From positions 1 to 33,479 of the forward strand of contig CAYVEB010000019.1 of NCBI GenBank assembly GCA_964450645.1: a stretch of 33,479 bases of DNA, given 5' to 3'. Source of the stretch: JAKSPM01 sp964450645. Lineage in GTDB: Bacteria; Bacillota; Clostridia; Oscillospirales; Oscillospiraceae. This document shows, in pieces, positions 30,982 to 33,479 of this stretch. The notes under the pieces were generated by a model that was not told the origin of the DNA, ran no database searches, and worked only from the letters and a program-made list of their open reading frames with translations. The stretch's first letter is position 1; the number at the start of each line of letters is the position of its first letter. A program made the position numbers and the translations under genes.

Positions 30982-33479
30982 ATGAAACGACATGCAGAGC
31001 GCAAGCCAAGGGCAACAGCAAGAGAAAAGTGGGGCGTTGTGAAGGGACGGATTTTGAACGGCTCCAATGTGGCGGCGACGGTCGCCATGGCCGTGGTGAT
31101 CGCCGTCTTGTTCCTGGCCGCCTACAACGCGATCAGCGCCACGGTGGAAAAGCGCGCCCTGCGCCGCATGGAAGAGGGGGTAAAGACGGTTACCCAGGAG
31201 GTCTCTGCCAAATTTGCGCGGGACAGCAGCATTTTGAACGCGACGGCGGAGATTATCTCCTCCGCGGACGATTTCGACGTCGATGTGACGCTGGGGATCA
31301 TGGAAACCGTCGGGCCGCTGCTGGATACGATGCGAATCCGGATTTTGCTGCCCAACAATCAAATTCTTTTGCCGGACAACCAGATTTTGACGCCGGATGG
31401 CAGCCCGGAGGACGTGAGCGACGAGGGGCTTTCATTTCAAAAGGAAGCCGCTCTGGGCGAGCACGTGTCCGACAGGGGAACCAGCGTCAAGAGCAAGACG
31501 CCTGTTTTAAGGCATTTTGTGCCGATCCGGCAGGCTGGCAAGACCGTGGCGATGCTCTACGGGATTACAAGGCTGGACGAGCTGCCCCAGGCCATCAACA
31601 TTGATAACATTTATAACGCCTCCGCGAGCGTGTATATCATCGATACAAAAACCGGAGATTTTATCATGGACACCTGGTCCGGACACGACGGCCTTGGCAA
31701 TATTGCGGATTACAATACCGGCCGGGAGACGAAAAAGGACCAGAACTGGAGCGAATACACCGAGGATATGATGAATTTGAACAGCGGTTACGTGGTGTTT
31801 CGTTCCGAGCAGACCGATGGCTGGCAGTATCTGTACTACGGTCCTGCGGGTGTCAACCAGTGGGCGATTGCGGTGCAGGTGCCCGAAAAAGAGGCGTTTG
31901 CCAGCGTGTACGCCGTGCGGAATATTTTTATTGTGATCGGCATTGTGATGACCGTAGCGATCGCTTTCTATTATGCCATTATTTATATGCAGGCCAAGCG
32001 GTCGATGGCGCAGGTGGTGGAGCGGGCGGTTCTGGAGGAGAAGCTGAAAAAGGCTGAGGCTGCCGAGCGCGCGAAGAGCACGTTCCTGAGCAACATGTCC
32101 CACGATATCCGCACGCCGATGAACGCCATCATTGGCTTTACGACGTTGGCCGAGTCGAATATCGACAACAAACCCCGTGTGCAGGAGTATTTGGCGAAAA
32201 TTTTGTCCTCCAGCAATCATTTGCTAAGCCTGATTAACGATATTTTGGATATGAGCCGCATTGAGTCCGGCAAGCTGAACATCGAGGAGCGGCCCTGCTC
32301 CATTTCAGACGTCCTGCGGGACATGCGCAACATCATCCAGACCCAGATGCAGAACAAGCAGATCAATTTTTTCATGGACACGATGGACGTTGTGGACGAG
32401 GATATCTATTGCGACAAGCTCCATCTGAACCAGGTGCTTTTGAACCTGCTCTCCAACGCCATTAAATTTACACCCGCTGGCGGCTCGGTCTCGCTGATGA
32501 TCCAGCAGAAGCAGGGCGGGGCGCCCAAGGGCTACGGCGCTTATGAGATCCGCGTGAAGGACACCGGGATCGGCATGAGTCCGGAATTTGCGGTTCATAT
32601 CTTCGAACCCTTTGAACGCGAACGGACGAGTACCGTCAGCGGGATTCAGGGCACGGGCCTCGGCATGGCGATCACCAAGAGCATTGTGGATACCATGGGA
32701 GGCAAGATCACGCTGCATACAGAGCAGGGAAGGGGAACGGAATTCGTTTTAAACTTCGTGTTCCGGCTGCAGAGCGAAACGCATCGGGTCGTCCCGATTC
32801 AAGAACTGCGCGGTATGCGCGGGCTTGTAGTGGACGACAGCTTCTCCACCTGCGACAGCGTCACCAAGATGCTGACGCAGATCGGTATGCGGGCTGAGTG
32901 GAGTATGCGCGGCAAGGAGGCGGTTCTGCGTGCCAAGCAGGCCGTGGAGATGGGCGACGAGTTCTACGCCTATGTGATCGACTGGGCGCTGCCGGACCTA
33001 AGCGGGCTGGAGGTTGTGCGCCAAATTCGGAGCCTGGTGGGCGAGCATGTGCCGATCATCATCCTGACCGCATACGACTGGACGGCGTTCGAGGAGGAAG
33101 CGAAGCAAGCCGGCGTGACCGCTTTCTGCAACAAGCCGATTTTCATGTCGGAACTGCGCGATACGTTGATTAGCGCGCTGGGATTGGAAGATTCGCGGCA
33201 CAAGAAAGAGGAAGTAACAAACCCGGTGGAGCATTTGAAGGGCAAACGCCTGCTTCTGGTGGAGGACAACGAGCTGAACCGGGAGATTGCCGCCGAGATA
33301 CTAACGGACGCCGGTTTTCTCGTGGACTATGCAGAGAACGGCCAGCAGGCCTGCGATATACTGCAAAGCTCCCCTCCCGGCACCTACGACCTGATCCTGA
33401 TGGACATCCAGATGCCCATTATGGACGGCTATGCCGCCGCCCGCGCCATCCGCGCCATGGATGATCCGGCGCTGTCTAG
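30982..33479 (+). CDS. Second hybrid sensor histidine kinase, C-terminus beyond window
   Basis: The frame is open from ATG 30982 (AGGAG at 30971-30975) for 832 codons and runs off the window without a stop. Transmembrane helices at ~29-49 and ~314-336 enclose an external sensor of ~260 residues. HisKA carries H374 (SNMSHDIRTPMNA); the ATPase domain has DTGIGMS and GTGLGMAI. Receiver 1 has D667 (VIDWALPDLSG) and receiver 2 D808 (LMDIQMPIMDG), cut soon after at ALS. It lacks the PAS segment of the kinase at 24104 but shares its core. Both kinases presumably compete for, or act together on, the same Hpt and response regulator. Confidence 0.92.
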   Translation, partial: MKRHAERKPRATAREKWGVVKGRILNGSNVAATVAMAVVIAVLFLAAYNAISATVEKRALRRMEEGVKTVTQEVSAKFARDSSILNATAEIISSADDFDVDVTLGIMETVGPLLDTMRIRILLPNNQILLPDNQILTPDGSPEDVSDEGLSFQKEAALGEHVSDRGTSVKSKTPVLRHFVPIRQAGKTVAMLYGITRLDELPQAINIDNIYNASASVYIIDTKTGDFIMDTWSGHDGLGNIADYNTGRETKKDQNWSEYTEDMMNLNSGYVVFRSEQTDGWQYLYYGPAGVNQWAIAVQVPEKEAFASVYAVRNIFIVIGIVMTVAIAFYYAIIYMQAKRSMAQVVERAVLEEKLKKAEAAERAKSTFLSNMSHDIRTPMNAIIGFTTLAESNIDNKPRVQEYLAKILSSSNHLLSLINDILDMSRIESGKLNIEERPCSISDVLRDMRNIIQTQMQNKQINFFMDTMDVVDEDIYCDKLHLNQVLLNLLSNAIKFTPAGGSVSLMIQQKQGGAPKGYGAYEIRVKDTGIGMSPEFAVHIFEPFERERTSTVSGIQGTGLGMAITKSIVDTMGGKITLHTEQGRGTEFVLNFVFRLQSETHRVVPIQELRGMRGLVVDDSFSTCDSVTKMLTQIGMRAEWSMRGKEAVLRAKQAVEMGDEFYAYVIDWALPDLSGLEVVRQIRSLVGEHVPIIILTAYDWTAFEEEAKQAGVTAFCNKPIFMSELRDTLISALGLEDSRHKKEEVTNPVEHLKGKRLLLVEDNELNREIAAEILTDAGFLVDYAENGQQACDILQSSPPGTYDLILMDIQMPIMDGYAAARAIRAMDDPALS

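Overview
The window looks like a draft or metagenome-assembled contig from a Gram-positive Clostridia bacterium, most likely of the Oscillospiraceae/Ruminococcaceae type. Signs of this are purine-rich AGGAGG-type ribosome binding sites, frequent TTG and GTG starts, sortases of classes B and C, a SipW-type signal peptidase, an S-layer-homology tail at the left edge, and hybrid kinases of the SNMSHDIRTPMN type. A run of ten N marks an assembly gap at 30583-30592.

Left part (1-7084), metabolic and housekeeping genes: the last codons of an S-layer-homology protein; a MATE efflux gene broken by an out-of-frame internal deletion, with a promoter plus terminator-ending leader RNA upstream; an aldo/keto reductase with two 4Fe-4S motifs; a cyclophilin-like lipoprotein; a two-gene minus-strand operon (M42 aminopeptidase, then a DUF218/YdcF-type membrane protein); and a second ferredoxin-type aldo/keto reductase. 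Two related copies of an ~82-bp structured intergenic repeat lie at 3354-3435 and 5764-5846.

Noncoding stretch (7085-8286): about 1.2 kb with a terminator, an 18-bp perfect palindrome, an AT-rich island with 17-bp tandem repeats, a 39-bp tandem duplication, and a near-consensus promoter (TTGACA-17-TAAAAT) facing right. It is the probable control region of what follows.

Surface-appendage locus (8287-20420), all on + and tightly packed: coiled-coil protein, signal peptidase I, a membrane protein with His/Cys repeats, an LPETG backbone pilin, a class C sortase, a minor pilin-like protein, two SipW-dependent (TasA-like) candidates, two membrane-anchored surface proteins, SipW, a class B sortase and a transglutaminase-fold lipoprotein. 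It continues without a real gap into a compact type IV pilus/type II secretion-like module (20435-24056): a PilC/GspF protein, four small single-pass proteins and a PilT-like ATPase.

Signalling block (24104-33479, + strand): hybrid histidine kinase with two receiver domains, a solute-binding lipoprotein with no permease beside it, a response regulator carrying both HD-GYP and GGDEF domains, a free-standing Hpt protein, and a second hybrid kinase that runs off the window. Together these would form a complete phosphorelay ending in cyclic di-GMP metabolism. A plausible but unproven reading is that extracellular ligand sensing sets c-di-GMP and thereby the appendages encoded upstream.
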